A DNA stretch of 64,000 nt from Polyodon spathula (GCF_017654505.1 NC_054545.1:16448547-16512546); one strand, 5' to 3'. Counted from the first letter of the stretch, positions 11,386 through 23,129 are shown. Notes: generated by a model not told the origin, from the letters alone. A program made the numbers and translations.

Positions 11386-12078
11386 TTTATTAACTGATTT
11401 GTACATGGGGGGGAGGCAGAGAATGGCCATAATGCATGAAACATTTTATTTTATAAAACAACTGTATGATTGATATAAGGCCAGATAAATGCACTCCTTT
11501 GCTGCATCTACCCAGTTAACATTGCTGTGAATTGTTGCTAATAAAGGTTACATTAGTCCCATCTGATCAAACTGGTTCTTGCAGAGTATCTCCAAAGCAG
11601 CAGGATCATACTGGATGAATGGGATATCAAAGGAGGAGAACGTTCTTGACATCCCTTGTAGCTTGTCTTGGTTCAGCTGGCACTGAGAAAGCATCTTTGT
11701 TCTCACATGGCTTGAGTATGCTGGACTGTCATCAGAACAAGGTGCGCAGAGAACAGTTTCAAGAATGGGATGCTGGATAGTGGAAACGCAGCAAATAAGG
11801 AAGTGGGCTATCTCTTTATCTCTAAACTGCGAGAGTAAATGAGGGAACATGAGAAGTACTGGAGATATCAGCAGCTCACTATAGGTATCTCAGGAAACCA
11901 ACTACTAAGGAATTGTACCAATACTTCTAGCTGCAGGTTTATCAATTAATTTAGTAGTCTTATTTCAGCTGCCAGTGCAATGATCAACCCAGTTCCTTCT
12001 AGACACTGCAATAAAGAAAATCCCACACCCATTTTCTTTCTTCAATAATTTTAGTTTTTTAAAACACAGTCCATTTCT
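11386..12078 (-). other. Likely DCAF4 3' UTR, with poly(A) signals and an unexplained ORF
   Basis: Minus-strand AATAAA hexamers occur at 11445-11450 and 11386-11391 (TTTATT on the plus strand), the first clear ones after the DCAF4 stop. A 100-codon minus-strand frame (11548-11850) lies between stop and signal. It has no family I recognise and is most simply 3' UTR sequence. Confidence 0.5.
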
Positions 12079-12305
12079 CTAAGCGTCTGCCCCTCGCTGT
12101 TCCTGGTAGTCCGAGTTGTATGAGAAGTAGTAGAGGTCCTGGCTCACTGCCATGAGCAGCCCTGGCAGGCCCCTGTGGCCCCCGAGCTGTGAAGAGAACA
12201 CCACGCTGGGCACAGAGTCCTTGCCGGCCGGGTGGGGCGACGGGATGGTCCGCAGCAGCCGGCCATCTCCCAGACTCCACAGCCTCGTGTAGCAGTCCTG
12301 ACCAA
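12079..12305 (-). CDS. dcaf4: DCAF4 coding exon 13 (terminal)
   Basis: The acceptor on the minus strand is CTCTCTGCAG; the stop TAG is at 12081-12079. It encodes [20 protein letters not shown] and then [26 protein letters not shown]. About eleven extra residues ([11 protein letters not shown]) follow the position where the human protein ends. Confidence 0.96.
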
Positions 12306-15300
12306 CTGCAGAGAGCAACCAACAGCAGTCACATACAGCAGTAACACACACACCATCCTGTCAAATCACCATACCTGCACGTCATAAAAAATGCAAGTGT
12401 ATGGACAGGAACCTCCATATTATCCCAATTTTATATTCTACCAGTAACTTGTATTAAATGCTTCCTGGTTTGATTGCAACTGTAAAAGTGGCTAACTAGA
12501 TAGATGCAAGCATGATACTGATACATATTGGTGTCTCTACAATATGCATCCCCAGCTCCCCATCTCAACCTGCAAACATTTATCCCGGATGAAAGTACAG
12601 ATTTAAAAACAGGTTCCCATCATCTCAGATCTGAGTGCACAATGTTGTTCTGTAAACAGGAATATTTCCTGAAAAGCGAAGCAACAAGGACGATGTTTGG
12701 GGTCCTCACCTGCTAGAAGCAGCCCTTCTTGTTCGTTCACGTGGACGGGCAGGTAGGCATGCTCATTGTGATGCCCTTCGTACTGCTGCACTGCTTTAGC
12801 CATCCGCAGATCCCAGAGCTTTACCTGAAAAATTAGAGATCAGGAAGAAGGACAAGTAACTCAATGGCTTCAACCTTGAGTTCCTGTAGAACACTGGTTA
12901 CTTTCAGAAAACTGAGTGGAAGCCTACAAGAAGAGCATGTCAGTGAAATACATGCCTCAGCTGTAAATACAAAAAAGTTTGACATGCAGAAGGTCCAAAA
13001 TAGTTCTGCACTCTCAAAAATGTCCTGCATTCTCTTAAAGTAAAACATATATGTGTGACATACATACAGACTCCATATACCCTAGATTATGATAACACCA
13101 TAACTAAATGATCTTAGCATGTTTATCAAAATTGGATAAGCACTTCTCTAAAAGTAATAATGTGTGACAGATGGAACGGCTGGAAGGACACAGCCAGCCT
13201 CCATAAAGCCCTATGTTTTGATACTATCAATAACTTGTGCTAAACAATGCCCTTGGTAAGTTTCATCGCAATTGGACAAGCACACGAAAGCCTAATTTTT
13301 ATCCGTTGACAGGGACATGCATCTATAGCAGTGGAGTTACATCCTGTACCTCCAGTATCCAGATTAGTCAGCCACTAAACAGTTCCACAGACTTAATGAA
13401 CACATAGTTCAGTGCTGTCCCTTCCTGAAAGGAAGACATAACACTTGAAGGAGGCACTGCTCAAAACGCTTGTCTAATTATTTATTAACAGTCGTTAAAC
13501 CAGGATATATCCTTGGCTGAAACATCTTTACTTTGGGTCTCATACTTTTACCTTAGACAAAAACCTCCAAACGTAGGTCTCAAGATTTTCTGAAACCCAT
13601 GCCAATAGTCTGATCCAATTTCTGTAGAAAATTTGCATTGCTTTCACGCCCATTTGCGGCCTTCATTTTGTTTTGCTTCAGAGGAAATTAAACCCCACCT
13701 TTCCAAACCTTTAAGCTGCAGGGGTTTGCTTAGAGGAAAGGTTTCTGCAGCAAGGGAATGCCAGTCACAGATTGCAGTTTGCTGTGTGCCAGCAGACTAT
13801 TCAACAGATACTGATAATACAAGAACTCACAAAGCCCCTTATTTACATGTTTGGAAAAAATAATTGACTCAATCAATTTAACAATCAGTTGCTTTTAAAA
13901 GCATCAAGTGACTGCTGTAAAGTATCTGGCAGCCACAAACACTTTGATGAGGCTTTGGAAGCAAAATACACTCACTACTCTCCAGTCCTGTTAGTTTAAT
14001 AAGATGGTTATTTTTGTCTTGATGGCTTTGTGATCCTAATTAAGAATTGGAGCTGATCAGGTAGGAGGCATTTTAACCCTTTTGGACCACTTAAACTGAC
14101 CATGTGACTGGTAAATGCAAACCAATCCCCACTGGCCTGCGTTAAATATGTTAAACTGTACTACAACACACACACACACACACACACACGTATGTGTATA
14201 TATTACACACAGAACATTTTACTAGTAAAACTCAGGAAAATATAATAAATCCAAATCTAAATAAGGTGTGAGCAGGAGAGCATCCTGGTAACATGAATCC
14301 ATGTGTTTCTGCAGTTTTGAAACACACATCAGTGAGTAACCAATCAGCAGGAACCTTTTTATGAAAATACATGTTTGTGAACCCAGTCAAAAAGATCAAA
14401 TATGCTGGGGAGCTGTGATTTACAGCCAATATGAGAACTGGCACACATGCATATGTGAATAGAACAGAACGCAGACTAACACTCATGTTGTGCACATGCA
14501 TTTGTTTTAAGTTTGTGCAGTTTCAATAAAGCCAGACCTTAATGATCTAATAATCTAAGCACCCAACGACACTGCTGTTTTCAATCAAGAACTAATACAC
14601 CTATTATTGTTCTAGTGACTACAGTATTTTTTTGGCTGCTTGACTGCATGTACACTTCCTTATTGGAGGAAGAAGTTTCAAAGTATAGGCTTTGCTTGGC
14701 AACACACATGCTTTCAATCAGAAGTCGGCAGGGCCACTCTAAATGAAATACTGTTTCTAGGTTTATTTATATTTTAGGTTTGTGTAGTGTACAAGAAAGT
14801 TTTTTTTTGGAGATGTACCGCACTGCTTTTTTGATGTAATAAAAAACGGCTTGACTCAGTCGTGCGTTTCAGAATTCCTGACAACCGGCCACTTCAATAA
14901 ACAAGGGAAGTTTCTAACCCTGAATAAATGTACCAGGAAAAACATATGTGGGTAAGGGTTATACAACAAATGTGCGCTATTTATATCCTCTAAAAGAGCC
15001 TCACTGCTTGTGTACAAATGACCCCACACCTCTACTTCCTTACTGTATTTTTGCAAAGTGTGTAAGGGTCCTTTCTGAAAGGGCCGTACCTTTCCCAGCA
15101 TGTCGGCTGCAATGAGGTAGTTGTCATCCTGCAGGATGCGCACCGAGGTGACGGCAGAGTCCTGGTAGAAGCGCACCCCTTTCCAGCCGTGCCCCCTCCT
15201 GGCTCTCTGCCGCAGGTCAATGCTGAAGATCTCTCCCGTCCGACAGCCATTGTACAGCACCGGAGCCTGTGGATGCACAGACACACTTTTACAACGAGAG

Positions 15301-18300
15301 CAAAAACAAAGACTCACTCGCAACACCACGCCACATTACTGAAACTGATTCAGTTTCCCATAGAAATTATTTTTCAGAATACAGTTAACTTAAACGCTGT
15401 TAAAGGACGCATTGTGCTAATTTATTTATGTCAACAATGAAGAATCACACTATTTTTAAAGCAAATTCATTTCATGAGCATATTAATGCTGACTAAAACA
15501 CATCTAGTACTGGTACACTGAAGTAACGCTTCAATTTGAGGAGTCACAATAAAACAGAATCAGGTGTGGCATTCATTACACCCGTACAGCCCAGTGTGTC
15601 CTGTTATGTGCAGTGCCAATGCCAGTCTCTTACCCGCAGTGCAAACTGCTGTGCCAGCACGTCACTATTGATCCCGTAGGTCTGTCTGCGGCCCGTCACA
15701 GCGTCCGTAACAATCACCAGTCTCGATAAACCTGAAAGAGATTTAAAACGTATACCTATGACACTCATCCATCTGCGCCATGAAACCAGTTTCTAAAATC
15801 TCATCTTGTTCTCGTATCAAACTGTGTCTGCTGCCAGTTCCATCTGCAAATCAACAAGACAATATGCAAAACTTCAGTAGGTCACTTTCTCCTTCTAAGA
15901 GAGCTGGAGAGATTGATTCCTGCCAGCAAGCAAGTGAGCAGCAATCCTGGTAAACAACTGGTCCCAATGGTAGATGGAAACACTGCATTGTTTCCAGGAG
16001 AGGGCATACGAAAGGGTTTCGTCAGTTCTCACCTGTGCTGAAGTTCTTGTCTGCCTGTGGGTTAAGGCACCAGGCACAGGACCAGGCTGTTGAAATCTTA
16101 AAGCTGCAGAGCATTCCCGGCTGATCTGAATGACAAAACAACACACTCTGACCCCTTGCTTGCTCACTAAAATATCCTTATATCCCTGAATTGACAATCC
16201 TGCTTTCCAGATCAGGTAAAATACATCAATGAGAAATCTGTCCCATAAGTCCATCGGTACCCAAAATACTGTCAATTAACTACCGAAGTCCATTAAAACA
16301 GGTAGGATTTATTTACTCATTTCACCACTAAAAAATGTATTTTTTCAAAAGAGAACTTCCAAAACTGTACCATACTACCTACAATTCTTGAAAGGGGTCT
16401 GAGTAGGGTATAAATGCCCCACCCTAGTTTATATGCATTTTTTCATCTGCCTCAATACATTTGTGCAAATAGAACATGGTTTCAGGTATTCCTATCAATG
16501 TGAGAGCTTCAGAAGATCTCTGTTTTAGCACAATCGAATCCACACATTCCAAAGTAAACCAACAGCAATATGTAAAATCCATAGCAGAGCTGCTCAATCT
16601 GTCTCTGGACAGCACTTACCTGGGTTGGAGTTGCTAAATAAGGAAGCTGGCAGAAGGCTGACACAGCCAGGGGTATCTGCGATGCCCACCAGACAAAGCC
16701 TACAGGGTGAGTTAGGGAAAAAAGACCTTTCACAATCTCTGGCACTAGGGGGACCTGAATTTGGATGTACTGCACTGCACTCTAAAATGTGAAACATCCA
16801 AAAAGAATTTAACTAATGCAGGATCTAGAAAATAAACATTGCCTCACATTGATAAGGCAAAAGGCAATTGAATTCTGACACAGCTGCATAAGCATTGAAT
16901 ATAGTAATATTAATTGCTATGTACATCCAATTTAAGGGATTTTTATTTTGGTAAGATAATTAGTCAGACTTACTAATCTCAAATCAAATTTTAAAAAAGC
17001 AACAGAGATAACATGTGCACACACTGGTTCTGGGTTATTTATTTCTAGTTTTGAATTCCTACTAGTAAGAACATACTGTAAGAGCATAAGAAAATGTACA
17101 AATGAGATAAGGCCAGGCGGCCCATCTATGCTTGTCCGGTTCTAGGTGTGTTTAATGTCGTAGATAAAGAACTGCAATAGATCTCCCGGTTCTTTGCTCG
17201 TCTATTTTTGTTTTATATAATTTATTTATTTATTTATAAATACAACACAATAGATTAAAAGTGACCTACAACGTAGGGAACTTACTGTACATATCCTGAA
17301 AAGCAAAAAAAAAAAAAAAAAAGAAAAAAAATATCTTCAGCACAACAGAAAGTGGTCTGTAACACTATGATGCTGTTAATAAACCAAAAGGATACAGAAC
17401 GTGGGAGTCAGGGTGCGTTACTGATGCCCAGCAGATGGAATTCACCTAAAATACAGAAAAGAGTTAAACCTGTTCCTGACTGCAGGGATTGAGGGACAGA
17501 AAAACAGAAAAAATAGTGACAGAGATGGAGAGGAGCAATATAAAACAGAGAGATCAAGAGAGAGGCAGAGACTGAATATACGAGATAGCGCAGCACTACC
17601 TTGCGGTTGGTGAAGTAGAGGTTATCACACATCTCCACGGAGAGAGAGCCCTCACTGCAGCCCTTGAAGTTCATGATGCCGTACTTGCAGCCCCCGTGCT
17701 CCACGTCATTCACAGTGAACACGCGCTCGCAGGCAGAGTCTGCCTGTAGAGATCAGAGCAGCTGCTGTCACAAAGCAGCAAGCAGCACCACACTACAACT
17801 GGGCTAAAGAACATCCTGACAAACTGACCTCATCGTATTGACCTGAAACTTACTGAATTTGTACATAACGGCAGAATTATAATTGTATATGTTCATGAAA
17901 AGAAAGACTACAGATCCCTTTACAAAGCGAAAGAGAAAACGACAGAGCTGATCATATTTATTAGATTGTGATATAAACATTAATAAAACTTTATTTTTTC
18001 TGTAAAAACATCTAATCTCAGTTTTCAGAGATTTTGTTAAAATTAGTTTTATGAAAAAATAAGTCTATAGCACAAAGCGTGGCAGTGAAAGATGTATTTA
18101 TTTATTTACAGAAATAACAAATACAAACAATAACAAAACTATTTATTTTTTCTGTAAAAATATCTACTCTCATAGTTTCCAGAGATTTTGTTAAAATTAG
18201 TTTTGTGAAAAAATAAGTCTATAGCACAAAACATGGCAGTGAAAGACATATTTATTTATTTATAGAAATAACAAAAGCTATTTCACACAACAGATTTAAA

Positions 18301-20365
18301 ATCTGCTGTTGCTTATGAACTCACCACTATGAGTTTGAAGTTGTCTGTGTTGGGGCTGCTGGAGTCTGAACTCTGCACCTCCAGCTTGTGTCGTCTCATG
18401 CTGCTCACCTTCAGTTCATGGATCAGCCTGAAAACAGGTTTTAGGCAAAGAGATCACTCTTAGAGACAATCAGGGCTTAATACTGCAGTCACCCTCTTAC
18501 GCTATATCAATTAGTGCTGTAACAATTATTTGAAAATTCAAAAGAAACACGGCTTGAAACCTACGCAGTGGCAGAAATGACCACTCGTAGAAATATGATT
18601 TCAAATTCAGCATGACGTCTGCTAACCAAGATGTATTCTTTACACCGTGAAACTAAGAAGAGTTGTAATAATTACAGACATATACCGGTACATGTAAATA
18701 TCCCCATTTTCTACCTGCAGTACGAGGTCTCTGGTACTAAACCCAAGTGTCTCTTCTGTAAAAGGATTGTGGAGTTCAAACCAGTCCGGTAGCTTTTCTG
18801 CAGGGCAGCGAGAAAAAAATAAAAAAATAAAACAGCCAATGTATGTTAGTGACTTAATCTATAACTGTAAAACACTCAACAGTTGTATGGTAATTGTAAT
18901 GCTAAAATAAACTTGTGAGATTCAATGACAAAGGGTGACTAATGTCAGTAACTTACATGCTGTATCACCTATAAGGAGTACAGATAAACCATTACATGGT
19001 TAAGTAACGTTAAGAAGGAGGTCATGGTATACCCATGCACAGCTTCACCAAAGCAGACAAATGGTTTCCAAGACACAGCCTCACCAGCTCTGCTAGTCAG
19101 GTTAACTGTAGGTGTAGTGAAAAGTTGGGCTATGTAGCTATACCAAACTTTGATGTCACCAGATTGTAATGTTACTGCATTTGACTCACAGCTGCATGGC
19201 ACAGTGACATAGGGCATAATGCCCCTGTAACATAATGTCATGTCATTCCCCTCATAGTAACCTCAGTGTCTCCACTATGTATCTTCTTTGCTAATTATTG
19301 GTCTATTGGTTACCAAATGTAGTGCATAATTAATTAGTGAAAAAAGTAAACTGAACAGGACAAAACAGAACATTAAAGTTGAAATACAAAATTTCAGAAA
19401 ATTATAAAAGTGAGTAAATGTGTTCAAAATAACCCCTACAATGTGTATATGTAACTTTGTCAGACTAAATTAACCTGAATTTTTTAAGGTCATCTACAAG
19501 GCTTCATTATGTGTTAAGAACCATAAGGCTGGAAAACACTGCTGTAGTGAAATTCCCCCTCTCCCCTCACCTTCCTGGGCTTCTCGTCCTCCTCCAGTAG
19601 CCGCACCCTGCGCCCCTCCTGCTCCCTCTGCTGGATCCCCTCCCTGGTCAGAGGGTTGCAGTTGTTGTTTCCTGGGAGAAGGCGGAAATAGCGATTCTTC
19701 TCAGGGTCAAAGTAAAACCCTGGGAGCTCTGGAGGATTACAGAAAACTCAAAGATCAGGAAACAATGCGCTTGATTGTTTAAGAGAAATCTTTGAAACAG
19801 CTTTAACAGGAGGCTGTTGCAATGCGTCAGATAAGTCCTGTCAAAATAAATGTACACTGTGTAGGGGAGAAAAAGAAACAAAAAAGAAAAACAACCACCT
19901 TACCTGGTGCTCGTGAGCTCTGGGGCAGGCTCGGGGAGGCTGTTTCAGGGGAGGGTTCATTCTGGGACGTCCCAGGACCACCGCACTCAAACCTTCAGAA
20001 AGTCAACAACAAAATGGATGAGATGAAGTAGCCTAAAAAGTTCAGGATTTGCATTCATAATAGCCATGCAGAAAGGCTGACAGTGCTGATAACTGGCTTG
20101 TGACAATCTGGGCCAAATTATTTCATAGTGTACAAAAACATAAAAAAAAAAAAAAAGAGGGAGGTACACAAATTTTATTTCAGGATATTTCAGACAAAAG
20201 CCCTTCAGCTGTGTGTACACACACACACACATATATAACACACACACTGTATCTGTGTTTCTCAGACCTGTGGCTGCAGCTTTCCCTTTGCCTGCCTGGA
20301 TTGTGATGTTGTCTTTGATCAGCTCTTCCCCAGTCTCCTCGACCCTGCCAGTTGCCTCTCTTCAT
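12079..20365 (-). CDS. dcaf4: DCAF4 (WDR21), DDB1- and CUL4-associated factor 4, complete coding region
   Basis: DCAF4 is a WD40 propeller protein that presents substrates to CUL4-DDB1 E3 ubiquitin ligases. Thirteen coding exons, all GT-AG, join in frame to 504 residues; the human protein is about 495. From the start they are 20365-20268, 19992-19904, 19728-19571, 18797-18715, 18427-18325, 17743-17600, 17445-17396, 16699-16620, 16125-16033, 15731-15634, 15266-15090, 12824-12710 and 12305-12079. The N-terminus (about 1-62) is basic, then low complexity. [20 protein letters not shown] (about 62-81) is highly conserved. WD repeats fill the C-terminal half, with FSIDLR and KLWDLR as WDxR-type DDB1-contact motifs and a final [18 protein letters not shown]. 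The C-terminus runs past the usual end by [11 protein letters not shown]. The start codon matches the basic human N-terminus (MNKSRWQSRRR versus [11 protein letters not shown]). Confidence 0.97.
12710..12824 (-). CDS. dcaf4: DCAF4 coding exon 12
   Basis: The acceptor is TTTTTCAG and the donor GCA G|GTGAGG. It encodes [20 protein letters not shown] and [24 protein letters not shown] is a WD-repeat end with the WDxR box used by DCAFs to contact DDB1. Confidence 0.96.
12825..15089 (-). other. DCAF4 intron 11
   Basis: The largest coding-region intron of the gene (2.3 kb). It contains a (CA)n array at 14167-14189 and otherwise no recognisable element. Open frames here lack any domain. Confidence 0.8.
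15090..15266 (-). CDS. dcaf4: DCAF4 coding exon 11
   Basis: The acceptor is CATCCACAG and the donor AAG|GTACGG. Fifty-nine codons in phase 0 encode [20 protein letters not shown] and continue [34 protein letters not shown]: a WD repeat with the IDLR motif. Confidence 0.97.
15634..15731 (-). CDS. dcaf4: DCAF4 coding exon 10
   Basis: The acceptor is CTCTTTCAG and the donor CGG|GTAAGA. It encodes [20 protein letters not shown] and [24 protein letters not shown] is identical to the human segment as I recall it. Confidence 0.96.
16033..16125 (-). CDS. dcaf4: DCAF4 coding exon 9
   Basis: The acceptor is TCATTCAG and the donor ACA G|GTGAGA. It encodes [20 protein letters not shown] and [10 protein letters not shown]; human has [20 protein letters not shown]. 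Confidence 0.95.
16126..16619 (-). other. DCAF4 intron 8
   Basis: No recognisable element; ordinary intron sequence. Confidence 0.7.
16620..16699 (-). CDS. dcaf4: DCAF4 coding exon 8
   Basis: The acceptor is CACCCTGTAG and the donor CCA G|GTAAGT. It encodes [20 protein letters not shown] and FSNSNP, against human LCLMGLAETPGCATLLPASL. Confidence 0.95.
16700..17395 (-). other. DCAF4 intron 7 with a degenerate interspersed repeat
   Basis: Positions about 17060-17210 contain GAGATAAGGCCAGGCGGCCC followed by CATCTATGC and a CCGGTTCT-type segment. This resembles a dispersed repeat of fish genomes with a GAGGCCATTCGGCCCATC-like core. The family name is not certain. The rest is plain intron. Confidence 0.35.
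17396..17445 (-). CDS. dcaf4: DCAF4 coding exon 7 (50-bp small exon)
   Basis: The acceptor is GTATTTTAG and the donor GTTCT|GTATCC, a weak consensus. It encodes [16 protein letters not shown] plus two bases of Leu, against human VNSVCWASLNHLDSHI. The phases on both sides (0 and 2) only work with this small exon, which is invisible to simple ORF scans. Confidence 0.92.
17600..17743 (-). CDS. dcaf4: DCAF4 coding exon 6
   Basis: The acceptor is TCTCTACAG and the donor AAG|GTAGTG. Forty-eight codons encode [48 protein letters not shown]; human has LFTVNDVKVGGSKYGI and ENLYFTNRK. Confidence 0.97.
17981..18287. repeat. About 152-bp tandem duplication in DCAF4 intron 5
   Basis: The segment starting TTTTTTCTGTAAAAA near 17995 recurs 152 bp further on, near 18147. 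Both copies share AGAGATTTTGTTAAAATTAG, AAGTCTATAGCACAAA and GGCAGTGAAAGA, and end in TTTATTTATTTA. The copies are highly similar, so the duplication is fairly recent. It ends about 40 bp from exon 5. Confidence 0.85.
18325..18427 (-). CDS. dcaf4: DCAF4 coding exon 5
   Basis: The acceptor is TGTTTTCAG and the donor GTG|GTGAGT. It encodes [20 protein letters not shown] and [14 protein letters not shown], aligning with human LAHELRLSCMERKKVQIRSM. Confidence 0.94.
18715..18797 (-). CDS. dcaf4: DCAF4 coding exon 4
   Basis: The acceptor is GCCCTGCAG and the donor TGC AG|GTAGAA. It encodes [20 protein letters not shown] and VPETSYC. Phase 2 at its end joins exon 5 to give an Arg codon. It is more diverged than its neighbours but collinear with human. 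Confidence 0.93.
18798..19570 (-). other. DCAF4 intron 3
   Basis: No recognised element. An open frame at 18969-19241 has no family features. Confidence 0.65.
19571..19728 (-). CDS. dcaf4: DCAF4 coding exon 3
   Basis: The acceptor is ATCCTCCAG and the donor AAG|GTGAGG. It encodes [52 protein letters not shown]. The first half is the most conserved part of the N-terminal region; the second half is a charged helix. Confidence 0.97.
19904..19992 (-). CDS. dcaf4: DCAF4 coding exon 2
   Basis: The acceptor is CTTTCTGAAG and the donor CCA G|GTAAGG. It encodes a Ser/Pro/Glu-rich linker, [20 protein letters not shown] then SLPQSSRAP. Sequence conservation is low, as expected for this segment. Placement rests on the phases, which join exons 1 and 3 exactly. 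Confidence 0.88.
20268..20365 (-). CDS. dcaf4: DCAF4 coding exon 1 (start codon)
   Basis: ATG is at 20365-20363; the donor is CAC AG|GTCTGA. It encodes [20 protein letters not shown] and [12 protein letters not shown]. The basic Trp/Arg/Gln-rich start parallels human MNKSRWQSRRRHGRRSHQQN. A CAG 10 bp upstream of the ATG suggests a 5' UTR exon joined here. Confidence 0.9.
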
Positions 20366-21071
20366 TCCTGCACAAACAAGATTAACATACCAGGGGGCTT
20401 TAGAGGCTCATGCATCTTAATTGCGAATTGGCCATCTCCTGGAATTAGACTCATAGAATAGTTTACCAGGTATTAATAGATAAAACACATGAAACATGGC
20501 AAGCCACCCCAAACCATTTCACCATTTTTCAAATAAGTAAAGGCCTATGAAAACAACACCAAACAATAAAATAATACATTCTAAAATGATGTTCTGACTA
20601 TTTCATGAAACTCAGCTGGCGCATCATCATCTTTCTAACAGTGTCCAGGGGAAACATGCAGAACTGATCCATATTAGAGCACATGAAGGACAAACAAGCA
20701 TATAGCTGGTACTGATAAAAACAAGTCTAAATGTACTGTATACATAGGACTACCAGAGCACAGCCTAAACACATGAATGGTGTTTACAAGCAGCAGAGAC
20801 GCCTGAAAAAAGAAAACAGCTGACAAAGTGACTGGAATCCACCATATGTATTCAATACTTTAAATGAGCCTTCAAAGTTGCCAACGTTGGCACACGGTTG
20901 TAGTACCAGTTTGACATGTTACTATACAGTATGTCGGTTAGACAGACGCACATTTTAGTTCATATTACAGTATCATTATAAATAAGTACAACATAGTGGC
21001 CACAACCCACAAGTAATTTGAAACGTGTTTATCAATCTTCGCCACGTTTATTTACAGATCGTAAACAACCC

Positions 21072-21102
<31 letters not shown>

Positions 21103-21293
21103 AAAAACAAAAAACAAACAAAACAAACGTCATGCTGAATTTGAAATCATATTTCTTATTTACAAAAAAGTCAAATGTTTGGAGTTTGTTTTCCTCTAAA
21201 GTGGGAATACTGTCAATTTGCTGGTACAAAAACACACAGAAACTCGCTGGTTTACCCTAACATCTGGCTACACATGGCACATATTTTAAAATG

Positions 21294-21361
<68 letters not shown>

Positions 21362-21992
21362 CCCCCAAAAACAGGCGGCAGGAGACTGGCACGGCGTTTT
21401 TGGTTCCGAGTACGACATAACATTAACTGGTATTTATGATACCAGAATGACACATCTGTTTTTCTAGTGTAGGTACATAAACGTGCTGCAGGAGACTGGC
21501 ACAGCGTTTTGTTACCCGCCGCCTCCACGGTTCGAGGCGGAAAAGTGATCAAAACGATGGTCGTATAAATACAACTGTTAAAAACACCAAACACAACACG
21601 TAAATCACAAACAAGTTAAATTAGATACAATCTCTCACAAAACCAGTAAAAGGACGGTAATTTTTTACAGCATCACATACGTAAGACATATTAATAAACA
21701 CACATATATGCTAAAAGAAATGTTAACTGGACGTCTATTTGCTTAACACTATATTATTAATATTTTGTAAGTAGCAGTACTACACAGGATGAACAGAGCC
21801 TCCCTCAATGTTTATTACATTATAAAATACAGCCGTTTTAATTATTAAACAACCCCCCCCCCAACAGACACCCCGTAAACATTTAACTTTAATGCGTACA
21901 ACAATGAAAAACAATCCTGAGCAGTAATTCCAGAAATATAATAAAACAAATAAATACTCAAAACACATTAACGATCTATTTTCCTGCATTAC
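20366..21992 (-). other. DCAF4 5' UTR intron
   Basis: This intron holds a C24 run followed by A15 (21069-21107) and a (TA)n array (about 21295-21360). Two copies of a GGAGACTGGCAC(G/A)GCGTTTT segment lie about 110 bp apart (about 21379-21399 and 21489-21509). The open frames across these arrays are artefacts. Confidence 0.7.
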
Positions 21993-22140
21993 CTGCGACA
22001 ACGCTACATCCACGTGACATATTAGTCCCCCCTTTGATCCCTCATTGGTCCAACCTCAGGACTCTTGGCGTATTCTGGCTCTGTGATTGGTTCCAAGGGA
22101 TATCAATTATAGCAGCGGCAGACTAGTGAAGTTGCCACTG
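21993..22140 (-). promoter_or_regulatory. DCAF4 promoter and candidate non-coding first exon
   Basis: On the minus strand a donor-like CGCAG|GTAATG ends at 21993, fitting the end of a short untranslated exon. Just upstream are a CACGTG E-box in the form TCACGTG (22012-22018; USF/MiT-type site) and two CCAAT boxes at 22048-22044 and 22090-22086, spaced 42 bp. No TATA box is evident. The layout fits a CCAAT-driven housekeeping promoter; the start site itself is not determined. Confidence 0.6.
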
Positions 22141-22974
22141 TTCGGAGCGTGTAAGATTTTTTTAAAGCGACAGTAGCTTGATTTATTAAAGGTAAATTTA
22201 CCTCATGTCAATAGGCACCAATCACAATATCTATTAGCAGTCACTGTAAACTTTGATTATTGTTTTAACAAAGGACATTTGGAAATCCGGAAAGGCTGCT
22301 TTGTGTGCGTGTGGGTTTTCTGAAAACAGCGCCTCATGTGGACAACCTATTTATTGCATGTGCGAAATGCATTCATCTGTGACATGCGTGACATATTTCT
22401 GATATTAATAAGCTAATGTGAAAGCGCCCCTTTTTCTTACACGCATACGTTGCATGGGTTGCTTTATATTAAACATATACGATGCACTCTATATCGAAAT
22501 GATACTTGTATGCTTATGCCACGATTGAGTGAAGAACCTTGAGTTTAGCAGTCATGGGTTCTACCACTTTGATGGGGTAAAGCAACAAACGCCTTTGTTC
22601 CGGAGCAGAGGGTGTTGTAAATTGAGTCTATTGCTGAGCAAACATACTTTATTCACAGAATAGAAATTACAAAAGACAGCACGAACATGTAAACAAGAGG
22701 GATGCACCAGCATTTTGTTTTTCTTGTTACTTTTCTTGAAGACAACTAGAGTGTTTCAACCAGAACAAAAATCTACCAAACCGATTTTTTTTTTTTTTTA
22801 ATATGTAAACAAGTAGACCTTTGTAATTCGAATTTCGAATTTCACAGACTTTGTTATCTTGTCTGTGATCTTTCTGGCAGTGAAAAGACAGCAGCGAGCT
22901 GTGAAAATTAGCACCTTGTCACTTTAAGAGCCGTACATTCAGTCTGCTTTATAAAAGCAGCATCCCTTTGAAAT

Positions 22975-23129
22975 GGGTTTGACAGCTTTCCCTACAAACC
23001 CCGCCCTGTCTTGATATACCTAACCCCGATTGGCTAGTGGGCCGGGTTTTCCTTCGTTGGTTGGCTGCTCCCCTCGATGGGCTTCTTCAGAACTCCGAGA
23101 CACACAATATTGGGTTACAGTATAGCAAA
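22975..23129 (+). promoter_or_regulatory. DPF3 promoter and 5' UTR
   Basis: The region upstream of the DPF3 start is locally GC-rich. It has a GC box (CCCCGCCC, 22999-23006) and an ATTGG (inverted CCAAT) at 23029-23033. It sits about 0.9 kb from the DCAF4 promoter and points the other way, so the two genes share a divergent control region. The start codon context AAAATGG has the favoured A at -3 and G at +4. Confidence 0.55.
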
